A stretch of DNA of 59,115 bases from Candidatus Treponema merdequi (GCA_018064525.1 JAGHVB010000016.1:1-59115); one strand, 5' to 3'; positions 15,539 through 25,585 are shown, counted from the stretch's first letter. Program-made: numbers and translations. Notes: generated from the sequence alone by a model not told the origin.

Positions 15539-15942
15539 TGGGTGAATACAGATTACTTAGGCTTGGAGAACAGATCCGAGGAGAAATTGCAAATATGATG
15601 CTCCGCGGTGAAATCAAAGATCCACGTGTAAATTCAGCAACTGCAGAACTTCCTCTTTCAACTCTGCTTACAATCAACAGAGTTGAAGTTGTATCAGATC
15701 TTGCTTATGCAAAAGTTTTTGTTTCAGGATATTTACCGGAAGATGCTCTCAATAAAGGTGTAAAAGGCCTTCAGAGTGCAGCCGGATTTATCCAGAGTTC
15801 TATTGCAAAAAAATTAAGAATCAGAAAGTTTCCAAAATTAACTTTTGTTGCAGATACAAGTCTTCGTGATGGTTTTAATATGGTTCAGCGCCTTAATGAA
15901 ATCGAAACACAGGATGCTGCAATAGCTAAAAACAATGAGTAA
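15538..15942 (+). CDS. rbfA: Ribosome-binding factor A
   Basis: A 134-residue KH-fold protein required for late 16S rRNA processing and 30S maturation, especially in the cold. The start is a GTG overlapping the infB stop by one base; the protein begins MGEYRLLRLGEQIRGEI, typical of the family. The body has the type-II KH pattern (LAYAKVFVSGYLP, LRIRKFPKLTFVAD) and ends with the usual SLRDGFNM and NEIE segments. It overlaps truB by 8 bases, so translation of the operon is probably coupled. Confidence 0.92.
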   Translation: MGEYRLLRLGEQIRGEIANMMLRGEIKDPRVNSATAELPLSTLLTINRVEVVSDLAYAKVFVSGYLPEDALNKGVKGLQSAAGFIQSSIAKKLRIRKFPKLTFVADTSLRDGFNMVQRLNEIETQDAAIAKNNE

Positions 15943-17056
15943 AAAATCGAGCAATGCGTCAGGAATTGTTCTGCTTGCAAAACAGCCTGGCATTACAAGT
16001 TTTTCTTCGCTCTTCGCAGTAAAAAAAGCCCTTGAGACTTCTAAAGTCGGTCACACCGGAACTTTGGACAGTTTTGCTCAGGGGCTTTTAATTGTCTGCG
16101 TCGGTAATATGACCCGTCTTGCTTCTCACATCACAGCATTTGATAAAACTTACGAAGCTGTAATTCAGTTTGGAAAAGAAACTGATACTCTTGATCCGAC
16201 TGGAAATGTAATCGAAACTTCAGAACTTCCGGCTCTTAGTGACTTAAAAAAATCAATACAGAAATTTACAGGGCCACTGCTTCAAGCACCGCCTTCATAC
16301 AGCGCTCTTTGGGTTAATGGTACTCGTGCAAGTGACTTGATGAGAAAAGGCGTTCAGGTGGAACTTGATAAACGCGAGATCAATGTTTTCAGTTCAAGTT
16401 TATTGGAGATAAAAACTGAAGATGGAAAAAATATAATTTTTAATGATGATACACCTTCAAAAAATGAAATTTCATCATGTCTATCAGATTTTTCAAATAT
16501 CCGTGTTCAATTCGCCCGCGTAAAATTTCATGTCAGTAAAGGAACCTACATCAGATCTCTTGCACGCGACATCGCACTTGACTGTAAATCTCGTGGACAT
16601 CTTATCGGACTTTTGAGAACAGAAATCGGTTCATTCAAACTTGAAAATTCAGCCGGTTTTTCATTGTTAAAAAAATTTACAATTGATGATGCTGTTAAAA
16701 ATCTTTCTGAAATTAAATATGAAAAAGATAATACAGAAAATGAAAATAATTCTAAACCTGATAAAGGTAAAAAGCTTGATGATGAAACTTTTCATTTTTT
16801 AATGTCTGAAATTAAAAATAAGATTACGGATGTTACAAAAGAAGTTGCATCAGAATGCGGGTTCCAAACTGCAGTAATAAAAGATGTTTATTTATCAGAT
16901 TTTCAAAACGGAAAAAAACTTTATACAAAGATGTTCTTAACAGAGCCAGATAAAGAAGGTAAGTACGCAGTCTTTTCAGAAGGGCAAAAATTTAGCGGCT
17001 TATTTTCTTTCGAAAACCGCCGCTTCAAATACGAATATGTAATTTCCGAAAAATAA
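15935..17056 (+). CDS. truB: tRNA pseudouridine-55 synthase TruB
   Basis: A 373-residue enzyme that isomerises U55 of the tRNA T-loop. The catalytic motif GHTGTLDSFAQGLLIVCVGN holds the active aspartate. KTYEAVIQFGKETDTLDPTG, YSALWVNG and KGTYIRSLARDI are also family motifs. It is longer than the usual ~300 residues because of inserted acidic/lysine-rich segments (about 165-190 and 265-290) and a C-terminal extension that probably forms a PUA-like RNA-binding domain. It overlaps rbfA by 8 bases and closes the operon; a terminator hairpin incorporates its stop codon. Confidence 0.93.
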   Translation: MSKKSSNASGIVLLAKQPGITSFSSLFAVKKALETSKVGHTGTLDSFAQGLLIVCVGNMTRLASHITAFDKTYEAVIQFGKETDTLDPTGNVIETSELPALSDLKKSIQKFTGPLLQAPPSYSALWVNGTRASDLMRKGVQVELDKREINVFSSSLLEIKTEDGKNIIFNDDTPSKNEISSCLSDFSNIRVQFARVKFHVSKGTYIRSLARDIALDCKSRGHLIGLLRTEIGSFKLENSAGFSLLKKFTIDDAVKNLSEIKYEKDNTENENNSKPDKGKKLDDETFHFLMSEIKNKITDVTKEVASECGFQTAVIKDVYLSDFQNGKKLYTKMFLTEPDKEGKYAVFSEGQKFSGLFSFENRRFKYEYVISEK

Positions 17057-17083
17057 TTTTCAGAAATTACTTGATTTTTTTTT
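17039..17083 (+). terminator. Terminator after truB
   Basis: GTAATTTC (17039-17046) and GAAAA (17048-17052) pair with TTTTC (17057-17061) and GAAATTAC (17063-17070), with one mismatch and loop ATAA. A T-run follows from 17075. The stem begins within the last truB codons. Confidence 0.75.
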
Positions 17084-19874
17084 ATCTACCGTGACACTGC
17101 TTGTATTTCTTTCCAGAGCCACATGGACAAGGATCATTTCTTCCAACTTTTGGCATTGTTCGCCTGACAGTTACATTGTCGCCGCCCTGCTGGGCACGAT
17201 GACTTGTTGAACTGTTTGCAGCCTGTCTTCTTGCAGCATCTCCATTGATGCCTGATCTTACTCCTGCAAATCCATTCTGACTTTCATCATGCTTTGCATT
17301 CATGTTCTGCATTGCCTGAGCCTGTCTTGCTCTCTGAGCCTGAGCTTCTGGGCTGAGCTGAACACGTACTTTGAAAAGACGTGAAATAATTGATGTTCGT
17401 ATTCCATCGAGCATGTCATAGAATACGTTGAATCCATCATTTTTATATTCTGTAAGAGGATTTTTCTGGCTGTATGTTCTGAGTGCTACAGCTTCACGAA
17501 GTCCTTCAAGTGTTTCAAGCTGGTCGAGCCATTTTTTATCAATTGAAGTTACATACTGATATCTGATAAACATATTAAGATTGTCTTTTCCGGCAAGAGT
17601 TTCTTTTTCTGTAATATCATTCTGAAGGGCAGCACAGATAGCTTCTTTATTAAGGTCTTTTTCTGCAAACTGAACGCCAAATACATCGCGGAGTCTTGTA
17701 AGACAGTCACTTGCAGCATTCGGATTCTTTCTGTCATTTTTATAATCATCAAGAATATCATCTACAAGTTCAGTTGCATTATTAAATACACGCTGTGCAA
17801 GATTTTCATCAGCAAGAATCTGGTCACGCTGTTCATAAATTACAGAACGCTGTTCGTTCAATACATCATCATAATCAAGAAGGTGCTTACGAATTTCAAA
17901 GTTTCTCTGTTCAACTTTATGCTGCGCTTTCTCAATTGATTTATTCAACATTGGATGATCAATCGGTTCACCAGGCTGCATTCCGATACGGCTCATAAGG
18001 TTCTTCATTCTTTCACCGCCGAAAAGGCGCATAAGGTCATCATCCATTGAAATAAAGAATTTGGAACGACCAGGATCTCCCTGACGGCCTGAACGACCAC
18101 GAAGCTGATTATCGATACGGCGTGATTCATGACGTTCTGAACCGATTACATAAAGACCACCGGCTGCTTTAACTTCTTCTGAATCTTTTACATGAAGTTC
18201 TTTTTCAATTTTAAGTGCTGCTGCGTATTGTTCCGGAGTTGCATTTGTTCCGGCACGTTTCTGAGCACGCATTTCAGGGTTTCCGCCGAGTTTGATATCA
18301 GTACCACGACCTGCCATGTTTGTTGCAATTGTTACGGCGCCTTTTGCTCCGGCTTCTGCAATGATTAAAGCTTCTCGTGCATGGTTTTTAGCATTCAGGA
18401 CTTCGTGTCTTACACCTTTGCGTGTCAAAAGAGCAGAAAGATGTTCTGATTTTTCAACTGAAACTGTACCAACGAGAACAGGCTGTCCTTTTGCATGGGC
18501 TTCTTTAATTTCTGCACAGATTGCTTCCCATTTGTCTTCTTCATTGAGATAAACTTCATCGTTTTCATCAATACGTGCAACAGGGCGGTGTGTTGGAATT
18601 GCAACAACGTCGAGTTTGTAGATATTTGAAAATTCAATTGCTTCTGTAGCAGCTGTTCCTGTCATTCCGGAAAGTTTTTCATACATACGGAAGAAGTTCT
18701 GGAATGTGATGGTTGCAAGAGTTCTGTTTCTCTGTGCGATTCTTAAATGTTCCTTTGCTTCAATTGCCTGATGTAAACCGTCGCCATAGCGTCTTCCTTC
18801 AAGAACACGGCCTGTAAATTCATCTACAATCTGAACCTGTCCATCCTTTACAAGATAGTCAACATCAACATGATAAAGTTCATGAGCACGGACAGCCTGT
18901 GTAAAGTAGTGAACATATTCAAAATTTTCTTCATCATAAACTGATGAATTTGCAGGAATTAAATTATGCTGATGAAGAATGTCATTGATGTGGTTCATTC
19001 CTTTTGAAGTAAAAGTAACGCGTTTTGATTTTTCATCAAGCTGGTAGTCACCTTTAAGAGCTTCACGTTCTTCCGGAAGCATGTTGACTTCATCCGGATA
19101 AAGATCAGTTTTAGGATCTTTTTCCATTTCTTCAAGTTGACCTACATATTTGTCAACTTCGTGATATTTGTAAGTATCATCTTCGCCCTGACCAGAAATG
19201 ATAAGAGGAGTTCTTGCTTCATCAATGAGGATAGAGTCAATTTCATCGACGATACAAAAGTTAAATCCACGCTGAACTTTCTGTTTTAAATCAATCTGCA
19301 TGTTGTCACGAAGATAATCAAAACCAAATTCGTTGTTTGTACCATATGTAATATCGCAGTTATATGCAATTTTCTTTGCTTCGTTATCCATGTTGGAAAG
19401 AATAGTTCCAACTGTCTGACCCATATATGCGTAAACAGGTCTCATCCATTCAGCATCGCGTTCTGCAAGGTAATCGTTGACGGTAACAATATGAACACCT
19501 TTTCCGGAAAGAGAGTTCAAATAAGCTGCGGCAACACACATAAGTGTTTTACCTTCACCGGTTTTCATTTCTGTGATTCTTCCAGAATGCAATACAAGTG
19601 AACCCATAAGCTGAACATCATAAGCACGTTCACCTAAAACACGGTAAGCAGCTTCTCTTGCAATTGCAAAAGCTTCCGGCAAAATATCATCAAGAGTTTT
19701 ACCTGAAGCAAGCTGTTCTTTAAATATTTTAGTCTGTTTAGGAAAGTCTTCTGCGGAAAGGGATTTAGCCCATTCTTCTTTAGCATTGATTGCAGCAACA
19801 ATCGGTAATAAGTTTTTTACATCGCGATCATTTTTAGATCCGAAAATTCCAGTCAAAATTTTATCTAATAACAT
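17082..19874 (-). CDS. secA: Preprotein translocase ATPase SecA
   Basis: A 930-residue motor ATPase that drives proteins through SecYEG. Walker A is MKTGEGKT at 103-110; the Walker B/DEAD-type motif is [11 protein letters not shown]. The preprotein-binding domain, NBD2 ([23 protein letters not shown]) and helical wing/scaffold domains follow in order. The C-terminus ends in the SEC-C zinc motif ([18 protein letters not shown]), which binds SecB or ribosomes. Full length. The -10 box lies 9 bases before the ATG with no SD, so the mRNA may be leaderless. It is transcribed divergently from the lipoprotein gene at 19944 with overlapping -35 boxes. Confidence 0.97.
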   Translation of the reverse strand: MLLDKILTGIFGSKNDRDVKNLLPIVAAINAKEEWAKSLSAEDFPKQTKIFKEQLASGKTLDDILPEAFAIAREAAYRVLGERAYDVQLMGSLVLHSGRITEMKTGEGKTLMCVAAAYLNSLSGKGVHIVTVNDYLAERDAEWMRPVYAYMGQTVGTILSNMDNEAKKIAYNCDITYGTNNEFGFDYLRDNMQIDLKQKVQRGFNFCIVDEIDSILIDEARTPLIISGQGEDDTYKYHEVDKYVGQLEEMEKDPKTDLYPDEVNMLPEEREALKGDYQLDEKSKRVTFTSKGMNHINDILHQHNLIPANSSVYDEENFEYVHYFTQAVRAHELYHVDVDYLVKDGQVQIVDEFTGRVLEGRRYGDGLHQAIEAKEHLRIAQRNRTLATITFQNFFRMYEKLSGMTGTAATEAIEFSNIYKLDVVAIPTHRPVARIDENDEVYLNEEDKWEAICAEIKEAHAKGQPVLVGTVSVEKSEHLSALLTRKGVRHEVLNAKNHAREALIIAEAGAKGAVTIATNMAGRGTDIKLGGNPEMRAQKRAGTNATPEQYAAALKIEKELHVKDSEEVKAAGGLYVIGSERHESRRIDNQLRGRSGRQGDPGRSKFFISMDDDLMRLFGGERMKNLMSRIGMQPGEPIDHPMLNKSIEKAQHKVEQRNFEIRKHLLDYDDVLNEQRSVIYEQRDQILADENLAQRVFNNATELVDDILDDYKNDRKNPNAASDCLTRLRDVFGVQFAEKDLNKEAICAALQNDITEKETLAGKDNLNMFIRYQYVTSIDKKWLDQLETLEGLREAVALRTYSQKNPLTEYKNDGFNVFYDMLDGIRTSIISRLFKVRVQLSPEAQAQRARQAQAMQNMNAKHDESQNGFAGVRSGINGDAARRQAANSSTSHRAQQGGDNVTVRRTMPKVGRNDPCPCGSGKKYKQCHGR

Positions 19875-19883
19875 AATAGTATA

Positions 19884-19912
19884 AATATACTAAAGATTTG
19901 CATAATTGACAA
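19884..19912 (-). promoter_or_regulatory. secA promoter
   Basis: On the minus strand TTGTCA (19912-19907), 17 bases, TATATT (19889-19884). Each box has five of six consensus matches. The ATG follows after 9 bases. Confidence 0.65.
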
Positions 19913-19934
19913 TAATTTTCATTATCTTTATTCT
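19906..19934 (+). promoter_or_regulatory. Promoter of lipoprotein gene, overlaps secA -35
   Basis: TTGACA (19906-19911), 17 bases, TATTCT (19929-19934). The ATG follows after 9 bases without an SD. The -35 hexamer shares five bases with the secA -35 on the other strand. Confidence 0.6.
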
Positions 19935-19943
19935 ATTAATATT

Positions 19944-21188
19944 ATGAAAAAAACAGTTATTTTTTACAGCCTTTTTTTAGTTATCAGTGGAATTTTCATA
20001 AACGGCTGTCATAAAAACGGTATCGTTCCCTCAATAAAACGTGAAAATCTGTTTTCACTTAAATACGGAAATTTTGAAAATCAGCTTAATCTTTTTGATC
20101 TTGCAGAAGCCGGTAATTTTATTAATACCCAGGTTTCAATGCAGAACGGATTTTTTTATATTTCAAATGGAGAATCAAAAAAAATTCTTAAAATGAATTC
20201 TTATGGCGATCTTCTTACTTTGTATTACAACAGCCAGAAAAATCCGTCACCGCTTTTCAATTCTTCAAATATCAATGCAGTTGGAAATCTTATAAAAAAT
20301 CAGGAAATCAGTACAAAAAAAATTATTGATTATCCATTGAATAATCCTTCATACATTGCTGTAGATTCAAAGCAGTTGATTTATGTAGTGGAACTTTATC
20401 CTGAACAGCAGTTTGAAACAGACAATAACAGAACTTTAAGACAAATTGTTCTTCGTTTTGATTCAAACGGCTGTATCGGACACATCGGACAGCAGGGCCC
20501 GGGTGGAACTCCATTCCCATTTATTAAAAATATTTATGTAAATTCAAATAATGAACTTGTCGTAATCTGCATTGTCCCTGAAGGAATCGAAGTTTACTGG
20601 TTCTCAGAATCAGGATATCCTCTTCATAATATTTTAATCAATGCAGATGATGCTCCAAATCCGTTGAAACAGAATAATGAAAACAATACTTTTCTTAAAG
20701 TTGAAAATGTAATTCCAGATAACAAGGACTATAAACTTTTTGTAAAAATTGATTATTACAATACAACCATTGATGAAATAAGCAAAGTACAGTCTGGCAT
20801 TGAATATAATTCAACTTATATTTATCCTCTTGATGCAATTTCCGGAAAATACAGCCGTCCGCTTTTAATTCCACCGTATGAAGATGTTATCACTCAGGGA
20901 TTCAATAAAAATGTTTACAAAAATCCTTATGATTTTCTTGGTGTTTCATCAAATAACTGGCTGTTCTTTACTTTAACGACAGAGCATGGATACATCGTTC
21001 AGATTGTTGATCCTTCAAGCAACAAAATTATTAAGAGACTTCTTGATTTTGAAAATGATAAAGTTGTCTATCAAAGTTTTTCTCTCTCTAAAGAGGGTAT
21101 AATCAGCGCACTTCTTGCATCAAAAGAAAAAGCAGAAGTTGTATGGTGGCGGACAGATAATCTGATAGATGCACTTTTAAAATCTTAG
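19944..21188 (+). CDS. Spirochaete lipoprotein, beta-propeller-like
   Basis: A 414-residue protein with a lipoprotein signal (MKKTVIFYSLFLVISGIFIN, then GCHKNG with the acylated cysteine). The mature part has repeated segments such as SYIAVDSKQLIYVVELY and a glycine-rich GHIGQQGPGGTPFPF, suggesting an NHL-like beta propeller; it ends VVWWRTDNLIDALLKS. I associate this layout with a conserved spirochaete family of unknown role, but cannot confirm that. It probably sits on a membrane facing the periplasm. The two following genes are close (20 and 17 bases), so an operon is likely. Confidence 0.65.
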   Translation: MKKTVIFYSLFLVISGIFINGCHKNGIVPSIKRENLFSLKYGNFENQLNLFDLAEAGNFINTQVSMQNGFFYISNGESKKILKMNSYGDLLTLYYNSQKNPSPLFNSSNINAVGNLIKNQEISTKKIIDYPLNNPSYIAVDSKQLIYVVELYPEQQFETDNNRTLRQIVLRFDSNGCIGHIGQQGPGGTPFPFIKNIYVNSNNELVVICIVPEGIEVYWFSESGYPLHNILINADDAPNPLKQNNENNTFLKVENVIPDNKDYKLFVKIDYYNTTIDEISKVQSGIEYNSTYIYPLDAISGKYSRPLLIPPYEDVITQGFNKNVYKNPYDFLGVSSNNWLFFTLTTEHGYIVQIVDPSSNKIIKRLLDFENDKVVYQSFSLSKEGIISALLASKEKAEVVWWRTDNLIDALLKS

Positions 21189-21208
21189 TTTGTGGTGAAT
21201 TTGTAAAA

Positions 21209-21838
21209 ATGGCATTCGGTGATAACATGAAGGAAATAGAAGATCCCTCTCTTAAAAATTCTGAAATACCAGAAAATTATACAAGTTACATACATGAAGA
21301 AAGAATAAAAAATGCACCGAAAATTGTACAGGATTATTATGCCGGCAAAGTCTGTAAATTTGAAAAAGGTCTTTTTAAAGTTCTTGTTGCAAAAAAATCA
21401 AATAGAATTATTTTTATAGTGATGATTATGCTCGCTTTAATTGTCTTTATTAAAAATAATCTTTCAAACGGCGAAAATATTGCAGTTATAAGCGGCTATG
21501 AATGTGAACTCGCATCTTTTTCTTATGATGATACAATTTATGCAAGCGTAAAAATTCATCCGGTTAAAAACAAAAGAGAAGAAATAAAAAAACAGAAATC
21601 GGTTTTAAAAGTTCAGACTGAAAATGCTGAAAAAAATGTAAAAATTTCTTTTAAAGGGTTTACGGATGCCGGTGCAGAAGTTATTTTTAAAGATGAACTT
21701 GAAGGAAAAATTTTCGACAGTCAGCAGTTTTTCAGGACAAGTAATCTTGATTGTGATATAATTACCGTTGAAGCAACTGTAATTATTGATGATGAAAGTA
21801 AGCAGATTTCTGCAAAAGTAAGTAAAAAGTTACAGTAA
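21209..21838 (+). CDS. Single-pass membrane protein, unknown
   Basis: A 209-residue protein. Residues 1-~70 are charged and cytosolic (EIPENYTSYIHEERIKNAP). One transmembrane helix follows (RIIFIVMIMLALIVFI), then a ~120-residue beta-rich periplasmic domain with lysine-rich strands. I recognise no family. It lies between a lipoprotein and a multi-pass protein in one direction with short gaps, suggesting a shared envelope task. A weak GGTGA element precedes the ATG. Confidence 0.6.
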   Translation: MAFGDNMKEIEDPSLKNSEIPENYTSYIHEERIKNAPKIVQDYYAGKVCKFEKGLFKVLVAKKSNRIIFIVMIMLALIVFIKNNLSNGENIAVISGYECELASFSYDDTIYASVKIHPVKNKREEIKKQKSVLKVQTENAEKNVKISFKGFTDAGAEVIFKDELEGKIFDSQQFFRTSNLDCDIITVEATVIIDDESKQISAKVSKKLQ

Positions 21839-21855
21839 AAAAAGGAGAGTGACAT

Positions 21856-22314
21856 ATGGTTCAGTTGTATTTTTTATTAGTTCTATTAAATATAGTTGCC
21901 GGAATTGTTTTAATTTCAACAGATAATTCCACAAAGCTTGATGTTTCGGATTTTGATTCCGATGACAAAAATAAAAATTCAAATTCCTTTTTGGAAAATG
22001 ACAGTATTTTTACAAATGAAACATTTTGTCTTGTAACTGGTGCTCTTTGTACTCTGGTAAGTTTTATAACTTTGTTTTTTGCATATTCAAAAACTGGAAA
22101 ACCAATTCCTGTTATCGGAGATCTTTTTCCTTCTGTTCTCGGTCTTGCCGGCGGTCTTACAATTCTTCTTGATTATTATTCAAAATCTTTTGCAGAACAT
22201 GAACTTCCAGATTTTGTTGAAGCAGTATTTTTTAATAATAAAAAATATATAGGATTTGGCTGTATTATTGCAGCTGTAATTCATTTTATAATTCCTGGTT
22301 TTATTGTATTTTAA
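21856..22314 (+). CDS. Small multi-pass membrane protein, unknown
   Basis: A 152-residue protein with about four hydrophobic segments: the N-terminal one (YFLLVLLNIVAGIVLI), two near the middle and the C-terminal one (IIAAVIHFIIPGFIVF). A hydrophilic Asp/Asn-rich loop (FDSDDKNKNSNSF) follows the first. AGGAG precedes the ATG. No family is recognised; it is probably co-transcribed with the two genes before it. Confidence 0.6.
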   Translation: MVQLYFLLVLLNIVAGIVLISTDNSTKLDVSDFDSDDKNKNSNSFLENDSIFTNETFCLVTGALCTLVSFITLFFAYSKTGKPIPVIGDLFPSVLGLAGGLTILLDYYSKSFAEHELPDFVEAVFFNNKKYIGFGCIIAAVIHFIIPGFIVF

Positions 22315-22319
22315 TTTTT

Positions 22320-22736
22320 ATGAAAAAATCTGTTGCCTGTATTGCATATCATAATCAGAAAGTTTTAATTGCTCACAGGAATCCTGTCGGACAGATGGGG
22401 TCCAGATTTGAATTCCCTGGTGGAAAAGTTGATGATGGAGAATCAGAAGAACAGGCAATCAAAAGGGAAATGTCAGAAGAATTTGGAATTGATGTTTCAA
22501 TAATTGAAAAAATAACAACTGGATATTTTTCACATAACGGAAAAGAAAGTTCCCTTGAAGTTTATTTAATAAAAGTAAGTCACGACGGAATGACAGAAAA
22601 ATACAGATTAACTGAACATACAGATTACAGATGGGTTGATATTGATGATATTCCAAAAGACAATTTTGTTGATTCTGATTTATCAATTTATCCGGAAGTA
22701 AAAAAATATTTAAAAACATTACAGGAAAAAAATTAA
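22320..22736 (+). CDS. NUDIX hydrolase, MutT-like
   Basis: A 138-residue cytosolic NUDIX pyrophosphohydrolase. The box starts GGKVDDGE and ends REMSEEFG, with all key acidic residues. The short length and RNPVGQMGSRFEFPGG context resemble MutT/(deoxy)nucleoside triphosphatases that clean oxidised nucleotides such as 8-oxo-dGTP. The exact substrate is unproven. It begins 5 bases after the previous stop and its own stop overlaps the next start. Confidence 0.85.
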   Translation: MKKSVACIAYHNQKVLIAHRNPVGQMGSRFEFPGGKVDDGESEEQAIKREMSEEFGIDVSIIEKITTGYFSHNGKESSLEVYLIKVSHDGMTEKYRLTEHTDYRWVDIDDIPKDNFVDSDLSIYPEVKKYLKTLQEKN

Positions 22737-23104
22737 TGAAAAAAATTATTTTTATATTATTGGCTGTCAGTACATTATTCTTTTCATGTAAAAATGACAA
22801 AGATGAAATTGATATTCATCAGAATGATATGCTTGCTTTAAATCCAAATGTTCAATGGGCTGTCGTTATTGAACCTTATGCTGCGTTCAGAACAGAAGCT
22901 TCATGGAATGCCGGAACAAACGATCATTCTCGTCTTGGCGATGTACTTATGATACAGGGAAATGCCATTCTTGAAAGTTCAAATGAAAGTTCTTCAAAAG
23001 AAATCTGGTACCGTTTTGACAAAGGATGGCTTTCTGAATCCAGTGTCAGCGTGTACCAGAATAAATATAAAGCACAAAGCGCTTCAAAAGAAATTACAAA
23101 ATAA
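22736..23104 (+). CDS. Small SH3-like lipoprotein
   Basis: A 122-residue protein with a lipoprotein signal (MKKIIFILLAVSTLFFSCKN; acylated cysteine at 18). The mature part has an SH3-like pattern: WAVVIEPYAAFRTEASWNA, GDVLMIQGNAIL and IWYRFDKGWLSESSVSVY. It overlaps the NUDIX gene by one base, so translation is coupled. The gene converges on hisS with no gap. Function unknown; probably an envelope-anchored binding module. Confidence 0.7.
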   Translation: MKKIIFILLAVSTLFFSCKNDKDEIDIHQNDMLALNPNVQWAVVIEPYAAFRTEASWNAGTNDHSRLGDVLMIQGNAILESSNESSSKEIWYRFDKGWLSESSVSVYQNKYKAQSASKEITK

Positions 23105-24412
23105 TTATCTGTTTTTTAAGATGATGTCAAAGGCTTTGTCTGCAGTCATGTCTGCAAACATCTCACGTGTCTTAAGATTTTTCAAAGTGAAAGTTCCTTT
23201 TGCAATTTCATCTTTGTTCATAAGTATTCCCCATGGAATGCATTTTGCTTCAGTTACGTTATACTGCTGATTCATTTTTTTAGGTTCAGGGAAAACTTCT
23301 GTATTGATTCCTTTTGCTCTGAGCTGTGCTGCAACTTTCTGATAAGATACAATATCTTCTGCATTCTGACAGAAAATTTCTGCATCAAGATAACTTCCTT
23401 TCTTTTCTGTAAGCCCAAGCTGTTCAAGTCCGGCAATAAGACGGTCAAGACCGATTGAAGCTCCGACTCCAGGAACTTTTTCTTTCATGTAAAGTCCTGC
23501 AAGATTATCATATCTTCCTCCTGAACAGACAGATCCGATTGATGGAAGATCGTTAAGGAATGTTTCGTAAACAACACCTGTGTAGTAATCAAGTCCGCGT
23601 GTAATCGAAGGATCAAATACATATGTTGATTCAATTCCGCTTGCGCACATCATATCATAAATATCTTTCATGCGCTGACTGTCTTTGTCACTTCCACCGG
23701 CCATTGTTTCAAGCTGTGAAAGTATTTCTGTAAAGCTTCCTTTTGCGCTGATATATTTTATGATTTCATCTGCTTTTGATTTGTCACCTGTAAATTCAAC
23801 AAGTTCTTTTAAAACTTCTTCTTCACCGACTTTTGCAAGTTTATCAACTGAACGGAGAATATCTTCTGATTTTTCAAGACATCCGATCTTATTTAAGAAG
23901 CGGTTAAAAATTCCGCGATGATTAACATGAATTGTAATGTTGTTAACACCGATTTTATTTAATGCTTCTTTCATTACATTAAGAATTTCAAAGTCACTTA
24001 CTGCGCTGTCAGAACCGACAGTATCAATATCACACTGAACGAATTCTCTGTAGCGGCCCGCCTGAGGTTTTTCTCCACGCCATACTTTTGCAATATGATA
24101 TCTTTTGAATGGAATATAGAGTTCTGAAAAATGCTCTGCAGTAAATCTTGCAAATGGAACAGTAAGGTCAAAACGCATTGCAACATCGCGACCGCCATTG
24201 TCTTCAAATCTGAAAACCTGTTTTTCTGTTTCTCCATTTGATTTTCTCAAAAGAATTTCAGTATATTCGAGAACTGGTGTATCAATCGGAACAAATCCAA
24301 ATGAACGGTAAACTTCTGTAATTTTTTCCTGAAGTGTATCGCGTAAAATCTGCGACTGTGGAAGGAAATCACGAAAACCTTTTAATACTTTAGGTTGAAT
24401 TAAGTCACTCAT
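23105..24412 (-). CDS. hisS: Histidyl-tRNA synthetase
   Basis: A 435-residue class II synthetase that charges tRNA-His. Motif 2 is RYHIAKVWRGEKPQAGRYRE, the histidine-specific segments are TRGLDYYTGVVYE and SVCSGGRYDNLAG, and motif 3 is GVGASIGLDRLI. The C-terminal anticodon domain begins near 330. A consensus-like promoter ends only 6 bases before the ATG and no SD is present, suggesting a leaderless mRNA. It is convergent with the small lipoprotein gene. Confidence 0.96.
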   Translation of the reverse strand: MSDLIQPKVLKGFRDFLPQSQILRDTLQEKITEVYRSFGFVPIDTPVLEYTEILLRKSNGETEKQVFRFEDNGGRDVAMRFDLTVPFARFTAEHFSELYIPFKRYHIAKVWRGEKPQAGRYREFVQCDIDTVGSDSAVSDFEILNVMKEALNKIGVNNITIHVNHRGIFNRFLNKIGCLEKSEDILRSVDKLAKVGEEEVLKELVEFTGDKSKADEIIKYISAKGSFTEILSQLETMAGGSDKDSQRMKDIYDMMCASGIESTYVFDPSITRGLDYYTGVVYETFLNDLPSIGSVCSGGRYDNLAGLYMKEKVPGVGASIGLDRLIAGLEQLGLTEKKGSYLDAEIFCQNAEDIVSYQKVAAQLRAKGINTEVFPEPKKMNQQYNVTEAKCIPWGILMNKDEIAKGTFTLKNLKTREMFADMTADKAFDIILKNR

Positions 24413-24418
24413 AAAAAG

Positions 24419-24447
24419 ACTATATCAGAATAAAAGGTTTTCTTCAA
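24419..24447 (-). promoter_or_regulatory. hisS promoter (leaderless)
   Basis: On the minus strand TTGAAG (24447-24442), 17 bases, TATAGT (24424-24419) with an extended TGA before it. Six bases (CTTTTT) separate it from the ATG. Confidence 0.65.
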
Positions 24448-24474
24448 TTAAGTGAAAGTTTAAATTGATGGAAC

Positions 24475-25578
24475 TTATAAGCCTTTAATTTCGTTTTTTT
24501 GAATGCCCGCACCAGATGTAACGTCACATAAAAGTTCTCTGCCTAAAACAGTTTCATAAAATTCAGGACTGATTCCCGGGGTAAGAACTTTTTCTGTACG
24601 CAGAACACCGACGTCTTTTTCCGTAAGAATATGACCTTTTTTTAATGCAGTCATATAATGAAGGCTTCGGTTTGTCCTTCCATAATTTGCTTCTTCTGAA
24701 GGTGCAAGGACTTTTTTTCCGTCTCCAAGTACTTTATTTACTTTTTCAATTCCAAACTGTTCAGAAATCTGTGAGATGATTGTTTCAAAACCTTTGTCTT
24801 TTCCATAACGGTTATAAGCAGCTTTTGCATTGTTAACAACATGAACCATCATTGCAAACTGTTCACCTTCAAGAGCAACAGGATCATCCAGTCCTGATGT
24901 TTTTCTGCTTAATGTAATATGTTTTTCGATTATTGTTCCACCACAGGCGATGCTTAATGCAGGAACCAGAATCGGATCGAGGCTATGATCTGAAACACCG
25001 CATTCGATATTGAATTTCTGTTTATAGGTTGAAATAAGCCTTAAATTATATTCTTCTTCCGGAGCAGGGTAACTTGTAATACAGTGCAAAAGGCTTACAT
25101 TTTCTGTTCCTAAAATTTTAAGTGCTTTTTCTATGTCAGAAAGTTTTGAAACTCCCGATGACAGGACTACAGGAATTTTGTTTTTCTGTGTTGAACGGAA
25201 TTCTCTGAGTTTGTTTAATAGTGGAAAATGATTAAGTTCTGGAGATGCAATTTTTACGGCATCAGGAGAAAGGCTTAGAAGTTCCTCCAGACTTTGAAGT
25301 CCAAAAGGCGAGCAGATGAATTTTTTTCCTTTTGAATGAATATAATCCATAATTTTTTTATAAAAATCTGGTGAACATTCAAGACTTTTAAAACGCTCGT
25401 AAAGAGGAATGTTGCCTGTCGGCAGCTTTACAAAACCTGTATCAGGATGAAGAATTTCATGAGCATAAACCCATTGAAATTTTATGTAATCAGCACCGCT
25501 TTCAATTGCGGTATCAGTGAGTTTTACGGCTTTTTCAAAGGAACCTTCATGAGAAGTTCCGATTTCTGCAATAATCAT
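24475..25578 (-). CDS. NeuB-family sialic-acid-type synthase
   Basis: A 367-residue enzyme that condenses phosphoenolpyruvate with an acylated hexosamine to make a nonulosonic acid (sialic, legionaminic or pseudaminic type). It begins MIIAEIGTSHEGSF, the family start, with DYIKFQWVYAHEI and IIEKHITLSRKTSGLDDPVA in the barrel and a SAF (antifreeze-like) domain from ~305. I chose ATG 25578 over a TTG at 25596 because of this alignment and a TATAAT 7 bases upstream. No other sugar genes are adjacent. Treponema flagellins are known to carry nonulosonic-type glycans, a possible destination; that link is inference. Confidence 0.88.
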   Translation of the reverse strand: MIIAEIGTSHEGSFEKAVKLTDTAIESGADYIKFQWVYAHEILHPDTGFVKLPTGNIPLYERFKSLECSPDFYKKIMDYIHSKGKKFICSPFGLQSLEELLSLSPDAVKIASPELNHFPLLNKLREFRSTQKNKIPVVLSSGVSKLSDIEKALKILGTENVSLLHCITSYPAPEEEYNLRLISTYKQKFNIECGVSDHSLDPILVPALSIACGGTIIEKHITLSRKTSGLDDPVALEGEQFAMMVHVVNNAKAAYNRYGKDKGFETIISQISEQFGIEKVNKVLGDGKKVLAPSEEANYGRTNRSLHYMTALKKGHILTEKDVGVLRTEKVLTPGISPEFYETVLGRELLCDVTSGAGIQKNEIKGL

Positions 25579-25585
25579 AATGGAG

